A stretch of 64,000 bases of DNA, taken from Novispirillum itersonii (GTDB lineage: Bacteria > Pseudomonadota > Alphaproteobacteria > Rhodospirillales > Rhodospirillaceae). The translations under genes and the position numbers were made by a program. Numbering within the stretch: the first letter of the stretch is position 1; every line of letters begins with the position of its first letter. The notes under the pieces were generated by a model. It was not told the origin of the DNA. It searched no databases and worked only from the letters and a program-made list of their open reading frames with translations. Shown piece by piece: positions 47,781 to 57,221 of the stretch. Location: assembly GCF_014205675.1 (NCBI RefSeq), contig NZ_JACIIX010000004.1:1-64000 (forward strand), in the 5' to 3' direction.

Positions 47781-50057
47781 ATGTTGCAGGCCCTCAGCCA
47801 GCTGATGAAGTCCCCCCGGTTCCTTATGCGCCTTGGGGTGTGGGGGCGGCGTATGCATCTGGGGCGGAAACTGGCGATTGGCCTGACGCTGGCGGCGCTG
47901 ACCTCGGGCATTGCCACCTATGGGGTGATGACCGGGGTCTGGGCACCATCCAACCCGGATTCCAATGCCCTGCTGGTGCTGATCAATCTGGATCTGGTGC
48001 TGCTGCTGATTCTGGCGGCGGTGGTTGCCCGCCGGTTGATCCGGCTGTGGCTGGACCGGCGCAGCGGTGGGGCCGGGACCCGCCTGCATCTGCGCTTCGT
48101 CGGCCTGTTCAGCGCGGTGGCGGTGACCCCGGCGATTCTGATGGCAGTGTTTTCGGCCCTGTTTTTTGATATTTCGATCCAGTCATGGTTCGGCGAGCGG
48201 GTGCGGACCGCCCTGTCCGAATCACAGGCGGTGGCACAGTCTTACCTGCGGGAACACCAGCAGCAGATTGCCGGACAGGCGCTGGTGGTGGCGAATGACC
48301 TGCAACGCAACTGGGCCCGGCTGTCGCTGTCCCAGCAGAATCTGGAACGGTTTCTGGCCAGTCAGGGCAATCTGCGCGGGCTGACGGAAATTGTCGTCTT
48401 CGACACCGCCGGGAAAGTGCAGGCCCGGGCGGGGTATACCTTCTCGCTTCAGTTTGAGGATGTGCCGTTCTGGGCGATTGAACGGGCGCAGAACGGGGAA
48501 GTGGCGGTCCTGACCAGCGAGAACGACGACCGGGTCCGGGCGCTGATGAAGCTCGATACCTTCCCGGAGCTGTACCTGTATGTCGGGCGGTTTGTTGACC
48601 AGTCGGTCATCCAACATATTTCCCGCACCAACCGGGCGGTGAAGGATTACCAGTCCCTCCAGACCGGCCGGTCTGACCTTGTGATCAAGTTCTCGCTGAT
48701 TTTCGTGGTGGTGGCGCTGCTGCTGCTGTTTGCGGCGGTCTGGGTCGGCCTGAGTATCGCCACCCGCCTGACCCGCCCGATCGGGGAACTGATTGATGCC
48801 GCCGAGCGGATGCGCACGGGAGACCTGTCGGTCCGGGTGTCCGAGATGACGGCCTCAGATGAGATCGCCGCCCTGTCACGGGCCTTTAACCGCATGTCCC
48901 GGCAGATTTTCTCCCAGCAGCAGGACCTGCTGAACACCAACCGGGTTCTCGATGAACGGAACCGCTTTACGGAAACCGTTCTTGCCGGAATGACCGCCGG
49001 GGTGATCTCCATCGCACCGGACAGTACCATCACGCTGGTCAACCGGTCGGCATCACAGCTTCTGCATCTGGAGCCGGAAGCGTTGGTCGGCTGTCCGCTG
49101 GCTGACTGCCTGCCGGAATTCGTTGATCTGCTGGAACAGGCGACCCGGCGGGAGGACCTGACGGCCCAGACCCAGATGGAGCTGACCCGCGATGGCAGCC
49201 GCCGGATCCTGCTGGTCCGGGCGGCGGGGGAAAGCCTGTCGGGGGAAGTGATCGGTACGGTGTTCACCTTTGATGACATCACCGCCCTTCAGGCCGCTCA
49301 GCGCACCGCCGCCTGGGCGGATGTTGCCCGCCGGATTGCCCATGAAATCAAAAACCCGCTGACGCCGATCCAGCTGTCAGCGGAACGTCTGGAACGGAAA
49401 TACCTCAGGCAGATTGCCGAGGATCCGGAAACCTTTTCGCTCTGCACCAAGACGATCATCCGCCATGTCGGCGACATCGGCCGGATGGTGGATGAGTTTT
49501 CCTCATTCGCCCGGATGCCGCAGCCGGTGATGCGGGCGGAAAATCTGAATGAACTGCTGTATCAGGCTGTTTTTCTCCAGAGGACCGCGTATCCTGCCAT
49601 CACCTTTACGCTGGAGCAGCCGGAGACGCCGGTGCGCTTGCTCTGTGACGGGCGGTTGCTGGTGCAGGCCTTCACCAACCTGTTGAAAAATGCGGTCGAG
49701 GCGATTGATGGGCGGGATAGCCCGGTTGATCCGGGGCGGATTGCGGTGGTGATGCGGGCTGATCTGCTGGAGGCGCAGCAGGTGCGCCAGATCCGTATTT
49801 CCATCACCGATAATGGCAAGGGGCTGCCGAAGGAAAACCGCTCCCGCCTGACGGAACCGTATGTGACGACCCGGGCCAAGGGGACAGGTCTTGGACTGGC
49901 CATCGTCAAGAAAGTTATGGAAGACCATGGGGCTGATCTGATACTTGAAGATGCAGAGGGGGGAGGGGCGCGCATCAGCGTGCTTCTGAGCAGTCCAATG
50001 GAAACAGAACCGTCTTTGACTGAAAACACTGGCAGCGTGACCGACCATGGCGCGTGA
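47781..50057 (+). CDS. ntrY: Membrane sensor kinase NtrY
   Basis: NtrY is the membrane partner of NtrX and responds to nitrogen and redox or envelope signals. The 758-residue protein has about three N-terminal helices (residues 30-130), a periplasmic region (about 130-300), another helix near 303-325, a HAMP domain (TRLTRPIGELIDAAERM near 332), a PAS domain (about 385-500), His521 in [19 protein letters not shown] and an ATPase domain (GTGLGLAIVKKVMEDHG). It overlaps ntrX by 11 bases. Confidence 0.95.
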   Translation: MLQALSQLMKSPRFLMRLGVWGRRMHLGRKLAIGLTLAALTSGIATYGVMTGVWAPSNPDSNALLVLINLDLVLLLILAAVVARRLIRLWLDRRSGGAGTRLHLRFVGLFSAVAVTPAILMAVFSALFFDISIQSWFGERVRTALSESQAVAQSYLREHQQQIAGQALVVANDLQRNWARLSLSQQNLERFLASQGNLRGLTEIVVFDTAGKVQARAGYTFSLQFEDVPFWAIERAQNGEVAVLTSENDDRVRALMKLDTFPELYLYVGRFVDQSVIQHISRTNRAVKDYQSLQTGRSDLVIKFSLIFVVVALLLLFAAVWVGLSIATRLTRPIGELIDAAERMRTGDLSVRVSEMTASDEIAALSRAFNRMSRQIFSQQQDLLNTNRVLDERNRFTETVLAGMTAGVISIAPDSTITLVNRSASQLLHLEPEALVGCPLADCLPEFVDLLEQATRREDLTAQTQMELTRDGSRRILLVRAAGESLSGEVIGTVFTFDDITALQAAQRTAAWADVARRIAHEIKNPLTPIQLSAERLERKYLRQIAEDPETFSLCTKTIIRHVGDIGRMVDEFSSFARMPQPVMRAENLNELLYQAVFLQRTAYPAITFTLEQPETPVRLLCDGRLLVQAFTNLLKNAVEAIDGRDSPVDPGRIAVVMRADLLEAQQVRQIRISITDNGKGLPKENRSRLTEPYVTTRAKGTGLGLAIVKKVMEDHGADLILEDAEGGGARISVLLSSPMETEPSLTENTGSVTDHGA

Positions 50058-51432
50058 AATTCTCATTGTTGATGATGAGGCGGATATCCGCCTGATGCTC
50101 TCCGGTATTCTGGAGGATGAGGGATACGTCACGCGGGAAGCCGGATCCGCCGAGGCGGCCCTGTCTGCGGTGAACGAGCGTCGCCCCGGGCTGGTTCTGC
50201 TGGATATCTGGCTTGAAGGCTCGAAAATGGACGGGCTGGAGGTTCTGGAAACCATCCGCCGCGATCATCCGGATGTACCGGTGGTCATGATGTCCGGGCA
50301 CGGCAATATCGAGACGGCGGTTTCCTCGCTGCGCCGGGGAGCTTACGACTTCATCGAGAAGCCGTTCAAGACCGACCGCCTTCTGGTGACGGTTGAGCGC
50401 GCGATCGAAACCACGGAGCTGAAGCGCGAAAATCAGCAGCTGAAGTCTGTTGCCGGCGGCCCTGATGATCTGCATGGCACTTCCACCGCTATCAATCAGG
50501 TCCGCAATGCCATTGCCAAGGTCGCCCCGTCCGGCTCGCGGGTGCTGATCACCGGCCCGGCCGGATCGGGGAAGGAAGTGGCGGCGCGGATGTTGCACGC
50601 CAAATCCCGGCGGGCCAATGGTCCGTTTGTTGTCGTCAACTGCGCGGCGATGCATCCGGACCGGATGGAGACCGAGCTGTTCGGCACCGATGGTGAAGGC
50701 CCGGCGCGGAAAGTCGGGTTCTTCGAACAGGCGCACGGCGGAACCCTCCTGCTGGACGAGGTGGCTGATATGCCGCTGGAAACGCAGGGGAAGATCGTCC
50801 GTGTCTTGCAGGATCAGGTATTTGAGCGCGTTGGTGGAAACACCCGGGTTTCGGTGGATGTGCGGGTGATTGCCACCACCACTCGGGACCTGCAAAGCGC
50901 GATTGTGTCCGGCGATTTCCGCGAAGATCTGTATTATCGGCTGAACGTGGTGCCGCTGAAACTTCCGGCGCTGCGGGAACGGCGGGATGACATTCCGGTT
51001 CTGGCTGCCCATATGATGGAGCGGGCGGCGGTGGCGACGGGGACAACCCCCCGGCGGATCGGGGATGATGCGATGGCGGCGCTTCAGGCCTATGACTGGC
51101 CGGGCAATGTGCGTCAGCTCCGGAATGTGATTGACTGGCTGCTGATTATGGTGCCGGGCGATAACCGCGATCCGATCCGGGCTGAAAATCTGCCGGCCGA
51201 GATCGGTTCGATTGCTCCGGCGGTGTTGCGGCTGGAAAACTCGACGGAAATCATGGCACTGCCCCTGCGGGAAGCCCGGGAAATGTTCGAGCGGGAATAT
51301 CTGTTGGCGCAGGTCACCCGGTTTAACAACAATATTTCCCGCACCGCTGAATTCGTGGGGATGGAACGCTCCGCCCTGCACCGGAAGCTGAAGTCGCTGG
51401 GGGTGACCGGCGATGAAAAACCAAAGGCATAA
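50047..51432 (+). CDS. ntrX: Response regulator NtrX
   Basis: The 461-residue protein has a receiver with Asp53 (VLLDIWLEG), an AAA domain with Walker A GPAGSGKE near 178, and a Fis-type helix-turn-helix at the end (RTAEFVGMERSALHRKL). Where NtrC has the GAFTGA loop, this protein has GTDGEGPARKVGFFEQ, so it is not expected to activate sigma-54; this is normal for alphaproteobacterial NtrX, which regulates sigma-70 promoters. It is 42 bases before trkA. Confidence 0.95.
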   Translation: MAREILIVDDEADIRLMLSGILEDEGYVTREAGSAEAALSAVNERRPGLVLLDIWLEGSKMDGLEVLETIRRDHPDVPVVMMSGHGNIETAVSSLRRGAYDFIEKPFKTDRLLVTVERAIETTELKRENQQLKSVAGGPDDLHGTSTAINQVRNAIAKVAPSGSRVLITGPAGSGKEVAARMLHAKSRRANGPFVVVNCAAMHPDRMETELFGTDGEGPARKVGFFEQAHGGTLLLDEVADMPLETQGKIVRVLQDQVFERVGGNTRVSVDVRVIATTTRDLQSAIVSGDFREDLYYRLNVVPLKLPALRERRDDIPVLAAHMMERAAVATGTTPRRIGDDAMAALQAYDWPGNVRQLRNVIDWLLIMVPGDNRDPIRAENLPAEIGSIAPAVLRLENSTEIMALPLREAREMFEREYLLAQVTRFNNNISRTAEFVGMERSALHRKLKSLGVTGDEKPKA

Positions 51433-51474
51433 GGCCCGCAGCCCGTCCGCTGACGATTACAGGAACTCTGACAG

Positions 51475-52854
51475 ATGAAAGTCTTGATCTGCGGGGCCGG
51501 ACAGGTCGGCCACAATATCGCACGCTATCTGGCAGCGGAAAAAACCAACGATATCACGGTCATCGATCAAAGACCTGAACTGATCCGCAAGATTCAGGAT
51601 ACGCTGGATGTCAAGGCCGTGGTCGGCCATGCCAGTCACCCGGATGTTCTGGAGCAGGCCGGGGCCCGTGATGCCGATATGCTGATTGCCGTCACCTATG
51701 CGGACGAGGTCAATATGGTGGCCTGTCAGGTGGCGCACTCTCTGTTCAATGTGCCGACCAAGATAGCCCGTGTCCGCAACCAGTCCTATCTTGACCCGGT
51801 GTGGGGGACTCTGTTCTGCCGGGAACATCTGCCGATTGACGTGATCATCAGTCCGGAAATTGAAGTGGCGCGGGCCGTCATTCGCCGCCTGAAGGTGCCG
51901 GGGGCGACGGATATCATCCCGCTGGCCGACAATAAGGTGCAGCTGATCGGGGTGCGCTGCCATGAGCAGACGCCGGTGGTCAATACCCCCCTGCGGCAGC
52001 TTTCGGCTCTGTTCCCCGATCTTCAGCTGGTGGTGATCGGCATTGTCCGCGATGACGTTGCCATCGTTCCGGCGTCGGAAGATCAGATGCTTCCGGGGGA
52101 TCAGGTCTATTTCGTGGTCTCCACCGCCCATGTCGCCCGGGCGATGGAAGCCTTCGGGCAGGTTACCGGCGATACCCGGCGGGTGCTGATCCTCGGCGGC
52201 GGAAACATCGGCCAGTTTCTGGCCCAGTCGCTGGAAAAGAACCACCCGCAGATCTCTGCCAAGCTGATCGAGGTCAATAAGGAGCGCGCCGAGGCCGTCG
52301 CCCGTGGCCTGAACCGCACGGTGGTGCTGAACGGGGACGTTCTGGACCTTGACCTGCTACAGGAGGCCAATATCGGGTCCGTCGAGGCGGTGGTCGCCGT
52401 GACCAACGATGACGAGACCAATATCCTCGCCTCGCTGCTGGCCAAGCGCTATGGTGCCAAACGGGCGATCACCCTGCTGAACAAGACCGCCTATAACTCT
52501 CTGGTCAATCCGCTGTCGATTGATGTGGTGGTCAATCCGCGGTCGATCACGGTCTCCAACATCCTGCTGCATGTGCGGCGCGGCCGGATCCATTCGGTGC
52601 ATTCCCTGCACGAGGGATTCGGGGAACTGATCGAGGCGGATGCCATGGAAACGTCGCCGCTGGTCGGCAAGCCGGTCAAGGATGTGAAGCTGCCCAACGG
52701 GGTGGTGCTGGGGGCGGTGGTGCGTGGGGATACGGTGATCACCCCGCGCGGGACGACGGTGATTGAAACCGGTGACCGGGTGGTGCTGTTTGCCGCTGCG
52801 GATGCGGTGAAGAAAGTGGAAAAAATGTTTTCCGTCCGACTGGAATACTTCTGA
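51475..52854 (+). CDS. trkA: Trk potassium uptake regulatory protein TrkA
   Basis: TrkA is the cytosolic NAD-binding gate of the Trk K+ channel. The 459-residue protein has two RCK halves, each with a Rossmann motif: KVLICGAGQVGHNIARYLA at the start and RRVLILGGGNIGQFLAQSL near 235, plus two TrkA-C domains (about 145-225 and 370-455). It follows ntrX, the usual alphaproteobacterial order, while trkH is at 7.2 kb. Its stop shares a base with the next gene's start. Confidence 0.96.
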   Translation: MKVLICGAGQVGHNIARYLAAEKTNDITVIDQRPELIRKIQDTLDVKAVVGHASHPDVLEQAGARDADMLIAVTYADEVNMVACQVAHSLFNVPTKIARVRNQSYLDPVWGTLFCREHLPIDVIISPEIEVARAVIRRLKVPGATDIIPLADNKVQLIGVRCHEQTPVVNTPLRQLSALFPDLQLVVIGIVRDDVAIVPASEDQMLPGDQVYFVVSTAHVARAMEAFGQVTGDTRRVLILGGGNIGQFLAQSLEKNHPQISAKLIEVNKERAEAVARGLNRTVVLNGDVLDLDLLQEANIGSVEAVVAVTNDDETNILASLLAKRYGAKRAITLLNKTAYNSLVNPLSIDVVVNPRSITVSNILLHVRRGRIHSVHSLHEGFGELIEADAMETSPLVGKPVKDVKLPNGVVLGAVVRGDTVITPRGTTVIETGDRVVLFAAADAVKKVEKMFSVRLEYF

Positions 52855-53522
52855 TGGCTGCTGTGTCCTTCCCCCGGGCCGTCCTGTTCGACTGGGATAA
52901 TACGCTGGTTGATACCTGGCCCTGCCTGATCGCCGCCCTGAACCGGACGCTGGTGAAGATGGGGCAGGAGCCGTGGACGGAAGCCTATGCCCGGGTTCAT
53001 ATCGCCAAATCCCTGCGCGACAGCTTTCCGGAGATGTTCGGGGCGCGGTGGGAGGAGGCGAGGGACTTTTTCTATAAATCCTTCGCGGAAATCCATCTGG
53101 AACAGCTGGTTCCGCTCAGCAGTGCGAAGGCGGTGCTGGAGGAGTTGCAGGGGCTTGGTGTCTGGATCTCCGTCGTCAGCAACAAAACCGGCACCTTCCT
53201 GCGGCAGGAGGCTGACCATCTCGGCTGGACCCCCTTGTTCCGCCATCTGGTCGGGGCGGGAGATGCCGAGCGGGATAAGCCGGATCTGGCCCCGGTGACC
53301 ATGGCGCTGGAAGGATCCGGGATTGTGCCGGGGCGCGATGTCTGGTTTGTCGGTGACAACCGCATCGATATGGAATGCGGGCATGGGGCCGGATGCTGGC
53401 CGGTGCTGATCAACCCCGATCCCCCGGGAGGCGATCACTTCGTGCCCTACACTCCCGGGCAGGTATTTCGCAGTTGCGATGAGTTTCTTATCTTCTTGCG
53501 AAATCTTGCAGTTTCCAAGTGA
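52854..53522 (+). CDS. HAD-family phosphatase (phosphoglycolate-phosphatase-like)
   Basis: The 222-residue protein has HAD motif I VLFDWDNTLVDTW (Asp nucleophile near 13), a four-helix cap, motif II SVVSNKTG near 106, motif III lysine in ERDKPDLAP near 140 and motif IV FVGDNRIDME near 165. Asp-to-Asn at the second acidic position after motif I (DWDNTL) is common in this subgroup. The substrate is unknown. The ATG overlaps the trkA stop, so translation is coupled to trkA; a short hairpin and hfq follow. Confidence 0.85.
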   Translation: MAAVSFPRAVLFDWDNTLVDTWPCLIAALNRTLVKMGQEPWTEAYARVHIAKSLRDSFPEMFGARWEEARDFFYKSFAEIHLEQLVPLSSAKAVLEELQGLGVWISVVSNKTGTFLRQEADHLGWTPLFRHLVGAGDAERDKPDLAPVTMALEGSGIVPGRDVWFVGDNRIDMECGHGAGCWPVLINPDPPGGDHFVPYTPGQVFRSCDEFLIFLRNLAVSK

Positions 53523-53545
53523 CCTTAGAAATGATACCAAAGGAG

Positions 53546-53570
53546 CCCCGGATGCGTGATGCCGGGGTTT
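53546..53570 (+). terminator. Short hairpin before hfq
   Basis: CCCCGG (53546-53551) pairs with CCGGGG (53562-53567), followed by TTTAA. The stem is short, so it probably only partly ends transcription from the HAD gene into hfq. Confidence 0.45.
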
Positions 53571-53637
53571 AAGCCGGATGCTCCGGCAACACACGACCCC
53601 TACAGGGGCAACAATAATCAGCGGAAGGTGTGAAGAC

Positions 53638-53889
53638 ATGTCGAATGAAAAGACACAGAACGTGCAGGATGTTTTCCTCAATTATATCCGCAAGAACAAG
53701 ACTCCTGTGACCGTGTTCCTGGTGAACGGGGTTAAGTTGCAGGGTATTGTCACGTGGTTCGATAACTTCTCGCTGCTGCTGCGTCGGGACGGGCATACTC
53801 AGCTTGTTTACAAGCATGCCATTTCCACCATCATGCCGGGCGGTCCGATTCAATTGTTTGAACCCAACAAGGATGATGGCGACGCCTGA
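53638..53889 (+). CDS. hfq: RNA chaperone Hfq
   Basis: Hfq hexamers pair small RNAs with mRNAs. The 83-residue protein has the Sm1 motif ([20 protein letters not shown] near 24-43) and Sm2 (YKHAIST near 60) with the RNA-binding Lys-His. It lacks the long C-terminal tail of the enteric protein, as is usual in alphaproteobacteria. ATG 53638 is behind GGAAGGTG. hflX follows after 38 bases. Confidence 0.97.
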   Translation: MSNEKTQNVQDVFLNYIRKNKTPVTVFLVNGVKLQGIVTWFDNFSLLLRRDGHTQLVYKHAISTIMPGGPIQLFEPNKDDGDA

Positions 53890-53927
53890 GGCGGCCAACC
53901 CTTGTCCGGGGCTCTGAAAGTTTCCGA

Positions 53928-55292
53928 GTGTCTGAAGACTCGCGTAATGCTCCCGTAAAAGCGTGTGTGATCCACCCGGCCCTGCGAAAAGGGCCGGGGG
54001 TTTCCATGCGTGATCCGCAGGCCCGGCTTGAAGAAGCCGTTGGCCTTGCCCTCGCCATCAACCTTGACATCGTTCTGTCAGAAGTGGTGCCGGTTTCGGC
54101 GCTCAAGCCTGCCACCTATCTGGGGGGTGGTGCGGTCGAGCGTCTGGCACAGGAACTTGCTGACGCCGATATCAGCGTTGTCATCATGGACTGCCACCTG
54201 ACCCCGGTGCAGCAGCGTAATCTGGAACGGGACTGGAAGGTGAAGGTCATTGACCGCACCGGCCTGATCCTTGAAATCTTCGGGGAGCGTGCCCGCACCC
54301 GCGAAGGTCAGCTTCAGGTGGAACTGGCCCATCTCAACTATCAACGGTCCCGTCTTGTCCGGTCGTGGACCCACCTTGAGCGTCAGCGGGGCGGCTTCGG
54401 CTTCCTTGGTGGTCCGGGGGAAAGCCAGATTGAAATTGACCGCCGCCTGATCGGTGAGCGGGTTGCCCGCCTGCGGAAGGAGCTGGAAGAGGTCAAACGG
54501 ACCCGCCATCTGCACCGTCAGGCGCGTCGTCGGGTGCCGTACCCGATCGTGGCGCTGGTTGGCTATACCAACGCCGGAAAATCGTCCCTGTTCAATACCA
54601 TGACCAAGGCCGAGGTCTTCGCAGAGGATCTTCTGTTCGCGACGCTGGACCCGACCATGCGGGCTCTGGAGCTGCCATCAGGCCGTAAGATCATCCTGTC
54701 CGATACCGTCGGCTTCGTCTCTGACCTGCCGCATGAACTGGTTGCCGCTTTCCATGCGACGTTGGAAGAGGTGCTGGAAGCGGACGTGGTGGTTCACGTC
54801 CGCGACATCGCTCACCCCGACAGCGAAGCCCAGAAGGCGGATGTAGAGCGGGTTCTGAAGCAGGAACTGGGGCTGGAAGAGGAGGTCGAGCACGGCCTTC
54901 TGGAAGCCCTGAACAAGATCGACCTGCTGGATGAGGATGGCCTGACCGAGGTGCGGACCCTTGGCAGCCGCAGTGACTCACTGGTACCGGTTTCCGCCCG
55001 CACCGGCGAAGGGCTGGACCGGCTGATGCGGACCATCGACGAGCGTCTGAATCTCGCCCGGGTGGTGCTGGAAGTGACGGTGCCGGTGCAGGATGGGGCA
55101 ACGCAGGCATGGCTGTACCGCCGTGGCGAAGTGCTGTCGCGCACCGATGCTGATGATGTGGTGACGTTTCTGGTCCGCCTTGATCAGGCTGATGCCGGAC
55201 GGTTCTCCGAACGGCGGGAGAAAGAGGATGCCTGGGCCTCCGGTCCATGGGATTCCCTTGCCCAGCAGGCTGACGGCGACACAACACCCTGA
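53928..55292 (+). CDS. hflX: Ribosome-splitting GTPase HflX
   Basis: HflX rescues stalled ribosomes after stress. The 454-residue protein has an N-terminal HflX domain (about 15-115), a coiled linker with GGFGFLGGPGESQIEIDRR near 156-174, and a GTPase domain: G1 GYTNAGKSSLF near 211, G3 DTVGF near 264, G4 NKID near 327. The start is GTG 53928; no strong ribosome site is visible. It follows hfq in the standard order. Confidence 0.95.
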   Translation: MSEDSRNAPVKACVIHPALRKGPGVSMRDPQARLEEAVGLALAINLDIVLSEVVPVSALKPATYLGGGAVERLAQELADADISVVIMDCHLTPVQQRNLERDWKVKVIDRTGLILEIFGERARTREGQLQVELAHLNYQRSRLVRSWTHLERQRGGFGFLGGPGESQIEIDRRLIGERVARLRKELEEVKRTRHLHRQARRRVPYPIVALVGYTNAGKSSLFNTMTKAEVFAEDLLFATLDPTMRALELPSGRKIILSDTVGFVSDLPHELVAAFHATLEEVLEADVVVHVRDIAHPDSEAQKADVERVLKQELGLEEEVEHGLLEALNKIDLLDEDGLTEVRTLGSRSDSLVPVSARTGEGLDRLMRTIDERLNLARVVLEVTVPVQDGATQAWLYRRGEVLSRTDADDVVTFLVRLDQADAGRFSERREKEDAWASGPWDSLAQQADGDTTP

Positions 55293-55333
55293 GCCCGGGT
55301 TTCCGCCGGGAATAAGCAGGAGGGCCCGTTCCG

Positions 55334-55603
55334 ATGGCAACGACCGCCGCCCAGACCCGTTGGCGGAACCGGAACCGTTTCAGCAAAAAACAGCTGAACG
55401 TGATGGCCCGTCTGGAAACCCATCAGGCCCTTGAAGACATCGCCTCTGCCTTTGCCCTGCGGGGCAAGGCGGAGGCGGTGACGTTTTCCTGCTTCGTGCT
55501 CCGCTGGCTGATGCAGCAGCAGGACCTGAATGAGGAAGCCCGCCGTCTGCTTGCGTTATTGACCGAGTCCTATCATAACGACCGGGATATTTACGCTCCC
55601 TGA
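55334..55603 (+). CDS. Unknown 89-residue helical protein
   Basis: I do not recognise this protein. It begins behind a strong ribosome site (AGGAGGG) 42 bases after hflX, and its codon use matches its neighbours, so it is very probably real. The sequence is basic at the start (RWRNRNRFSKKQ) and predicted helical throughout (MARLETHQALEDIASAFALR, then VTFSCFVLRWLMQQQDLNEE). There is no signal peptide or membrane helix. The next gene begins 21 bases downstream, so it is probably in the hfq-hflX transcript. A small regulatory or adaptor protein is one possibility. Confidence 0.7.
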   Translation: MATTAAQTRWRNRNRFSKKQLNVMARLETHQALEDIASAFALRGKAEAVTFSCFVLRWLMQQQDLNEEARRLLALLTESYHNDRDIYAP

Positions 55604-55623
55604 TTCTCTGGCTGACGGTTCCG

Positions 55624-56403
55624 ATGATCCCGCCTTTTGACCATGTTGCCGCCCTGATCCGGGATGTCGCCCATCGGGAAATCCTGCCGCGCTTCAAAAC
55701 GCTGGGGGCGGAAGCGATTCATGCCAAATCCCACGCCAATGATCTGGTGACGGATGCCGATCTGGCAGCCGAAAAGGCACTGACGGCCGGTCTGCTTGCT
55801 CTGCTGCCCGGATCGCGGGTGGTGGGGGAGGAAAGCGCCTATGACGATCCGGCGCTGCTGGACCGGCTGCGGGACGCAGGCTGGATCTGGATCGTCGATC
55901 CGGTTGATGGCACATCCAATTTTGTGCATGGCCGACCCACGTTTGCCGTGGCGGTGGCGTTGGTACGGGATGGCCAGACCGTGGCCGGATGGCTGTATGC
56001 GCCGATTGGCGATGAAATGATCCATGCTGAACTGGGCAAGGGAAGCTGGAGCGCGGACCGCAGGCTGACCGTGGGCGCACCGGACCGCCCCCTGTCGGCG
56101 CTGACCGGCAATGCGGGATATCGAGTTCCCGCGGCCCTTCAGGGGCGGATCGGGCAGCAGATGCGCCATGGCAGTGCCGCCCATGATTACATGGCGATTG
56201 CGACCGGACGGATGGATTTCGCGGTGTTCCGCCGCCTGATGCCGTGGGATCACGCGGCGGGCGTCCTGATCTGTCAGGAGGCCGGGGCCTACGTTGCCCT
56301 GCTGGATGGCAGGCCCTATGCCCCCAGCATCCGCGAAGGCGCCATCCTGACGGCACCGGGGATCATCCCCTGGCAGCAGATGGCAGCCGCCCTGAAGCCC
56401 TGA
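55624..56403 (+). CDS. Inositol monophosphatase family phosphatase
   Basis: The 259-residue protein has the metal-dependent phosphatase motifs: Glu in VVGEESAYDD near 72, WIVDPVDGTSNFVHG near 90-104 and PWDHAAGVLICQEAG near 210. Such enzymes act on inositol phosphate, histidinol phosphate or PAP, so the substrate is not fixed. It is 20 bases after the unknown 89-residue gene and is probably co-transcribed with it. A terminator separates it from convergent sodB. Confidence 0.88.
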   Translation: MIPPFDHVAALIRDVAHREILPRFKTLGAEAIHAKSHANDLVTDADLAAEKALTAGLLALLPGSRVVGEESAYDDPALLDRLRDAGWIWIVDPVDGTSNFVHGRPTFAVAVALVRDGQTVAGWLYAPIGDEMIHAELGKGSWSADRRLTVGAPDRPLSALTGNAGYRVPAALQGRIGQQMRHGSAAHDYMAIATGRMDFAVFRRLMPWDHAAGVLICQEAGAYVALLDGRPYAPSIREGAILTAPGIIPWQQMAAALKP

Positions 56404-56422
56404 AACGCTTCAGCCCTGACAG

Positions 56423-56458
56423 CAAAAAGCCCCGCCAGATGATCTGACGGGGCTTTTC
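56423..56458. terminator. Bidirectional terminator between the phosphatase gene and sodB
   Basis: AAAAGCCCCG pairs with CGGGGCTTTT around an imperfect CCAGAT/ATCTGA part of the stem; A- and T-runs flank it. It lies between two convergent genes. Confidence 0.85.
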
Positions 56459-56475
56459 TATGGCTTCAGAACGGA

Positions 56476-57075
56476 TTACTTCGCGTTCTTGAAGTTTTCG
56501 TTGACGAAATCCCAGTTGACCAGATGGTCGAGGAAGGTCGCCAGGAAGTCCGGACGGCGGTTCTGGAAATCCAGATAGTAGGCATGTTCCCACACGTCGC
56601 AGGTCAGCAGCGCGGTCTGGCCGTGCACCATCGGGGTTTCGGCGTTCGGGGTCTTGGTGATCTTCAGTTCACCGTTTTCGACCACCAGCCAGGCCCAGCC
56701 GGAACCGAACTGGGTGGCGCCAGCCTGCTTGAAGGCATCCTTGAAGGCATCATAGGAACCGAAGGCGGCGTTGATGGCATCGGCAATCGCACCGGTCGGG
56801 GCGCCGCCGCCATTCGGCTTCATGCAGTTCCAGAAGAAGGTGTGGTTCCACACCTGCGCGGCGTTGTTGAACACGCCGGCGTTCTTGTCCTTCCAGGAGG
56901 ACAGAATCACGTCTTCCAGCGCGGCATCGGCCTGCGGGCTGTCCTTCAGGAGGTTGTTCAGGTTCACCACATAAGCGTTGTGGTGCTTGCCATGATGGAA
57001 GTCGAAGGTCTGGGCCGACATATGGGGCTCCAGAGCGGTCTTGTCATACGGCAGGGCCGGAAGTTCAAAAGCCAT
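56476..57075 (-). CDS. sodB: Iron superoxide dismutase
   Basis: SodB converts superoxide to peroxide and oxygen in the cytoplasm. The 199-residue protein has the start AFELPALPYDKTALEP, the ligand His in FDFHHGKHHNAYV near 27, a second ligand His in WNHTFFWNCMKP near 74, and the Asp/His pair in DVWEHAYYLD near 157. Residues such as AQVWNHTFFW are of the Fe type; a cambialistic enzyme cannot be excluded. ATG 57075 has an AGAGAGG ribosome site. Confidence 0.95.
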   Translation of the reverse strand: MAFELPALPYDKTALEPHMSAQTFDFHHGKHHNAYVVNLNNLLKDSPQADAALEDVILSSWKDKNAGVFNNAAQVWNHTFFWNCMKPNGGGAPTGAIADAINAAFGSYDAFKDAFKQAGATQFGSGWAWLVVENGELKITKTPNAETPMVHGQTALLTCDVWEHAYYLDFQNRRPDFLATFLDHLVNWDFVNENFKNAK

Positions 57076-57134
57076 AACAAACCTCTCTCTATCCACGAAG
57101 GTCCCGGCAGGCTGTGTGCTGCGGAGATGGCGAA

Positions 57135-57163
57135 AACATAGGGGGAGAGTCGGCTTTTGTGAA
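57135..57163 (-). promoter_or_regulatory. Candidate sigma-70 promoter of sodB
   Basis: On the minus strand, TTCACA (57158-57163) and TATGTT (57135-57140) are 17 bp apart. Transcription would start about 55 bases before the sodB ATG. Confidence 0.4.
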
Positions 57164-57221
57164 GCCCGGAGTTTGAAGAATCCCAGAGATTGAACGGTTC
57201 AGCAGGTTTTTTGCATGTTCG

